Source: Thiobacillus sp. UBA2487
GTDB lineage: Bacteria > Pseudomonadota > Gammaproteobacteria > Burkholderiales > Sulfuriferulaceae
Length of the DNA: 6,402 bases
Direction of reading: 5' to 3'
Assembly (NCBI GenBank): GCA_002341815.1
Contig: DDOT01000122.1
Location: 2,197-8,598, forward strand
The notes beneath the pieces were generated by a model. That model saw nothing but the letters and a program-made list of their open reading frames with translations. It was not told the DNA's origin and did not search any database. A program made the translations under genes and the position numbers. Positions within the stretch are counted from its first letter, which is position 1. Each line of letters begins with the position of its first letter. Shown one piece after another: positions 6,234 through 6,402 of this stretch.

Positions 6234-6402
6234 GTTGTTTTTTTGCCACGCTTGTGAATTGATACCATGGGGGGCTGGGCTGGTACAACGTTTCAGTTGA
6301 GGAAGTCGGGGCGGCGGCTACTCGCCATTAACGCCTGGTGTTGACATTGGGGCTGTGGTCAGCACGGTGAAATTAAGCTGAGTGCTCACGGGTGGAAGTG
6401 GG
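6220..6402. other. Unassigned stretch upstream of the receptor promoter
   Basis: I find no complete gene here. One minus-strand frame is open from the window edge (6401) to a TAG at 6318-6320, 27 codons ending in APMSTPGVNGE. It could be the tail of an upstream gene, but this length is often open by chance and it shows no codon bias. A plus-strand ATG at 6267 gives only 25 codons without a convincing ribosome site. A run of seven T (6238-6244, plus strand) follows only a weak hairpin. I recognise no RNA gene or insertion-sequence end. Confidence 0.4.

Noticed and set aside
6213..6244. CATGA ... TCATG hairpin followed by seven T on the plus strand
   Set aside because: The stem is only 5-6 bp with a 10-nt loop, and no plus-strand gene precedes it. 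The arms fall within the Fur box and promoter area.
6341..6346. TTGACA on the plus strand near the window end
   Set aside because: No acceptable -10 follows at 16-18 bp and no plus-strand gene is visible.
6318..6402. Riboswitch or structured RNA such as a cobalamin element
   Set aside because: A short GGTGAAATT resemblance is present on the plus strand, but no B12 box or consistent stems were found, and the receptor is on the other strand.

Overview
The window looks like a chromosomal piece of a Gram-negative proteobacterium, most likely a betaproteobacterium. The pointers are a divergent oligoribonuclease / STE24-type M48 protease pair, a small periplasmic c-type cytochrome, a QseBC/PmrAB-like two-component pair and a TonB-dependent outer-membrane receptor. 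The assignment rests on recalled gene neighbourhoods and protein character, not on a database search.

Layout. On the minus strand, 1-136 holds the first 45 codons of orn, cut by the window edge. Divergently, 187-1428 (+) encodes an integral-membrane zinc protease of the M48/STE24 family, and 12 bp later 1441-1743 (+) encodes a 100-aa exported cytochrome c. These two look like one operon. Everything from 1728 to 6093 lies on the minus strand. Read in its own direction it is: a TonB-dependent receptor (6093-3772), a strong hairpin terminator (3754-3723), an OmpR-family response regulator (3706-3044) and a sensor histidine kinase (3047-1728). The regulator and kinase share an ATGA stop/start. 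The kinase ends 16 bp inside the end of the cytochrome gene, so the two operons converge with overlapping coding ends and no visible terminator between them.

The regulatory picture is the most interesting part. The receptor leader carries a 15/19 match to the E. coli-type Fur box (6201-6219), lying on a plausible sigma-70 -10 element (-35 ATGACG, 17-bp spacer, -10 AATAAT). About 85 bases further into the leader, a perfect 7-bp hairpin with a 4-nt loop takes in half of the Shine-Dalgarno of a GTG start. The receptor is therefore probably an iron(-siderophore) importer repressed by Fur, perhaps with a second translational control. Downstream, the terminator sits 6 nt before the response-regulator ribosome binding site, so regulator/kinase expression may depend on read-through from the iron-regulated receptor transcript. 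I read 6093-1728 as one iron-responsive uptake-and-sensing module. The functional coupling is inference. No mobile element, CRISPR array, rRNA or tRNA was seen. The final ~180 bp (6220-6402) carries no gene I can name.
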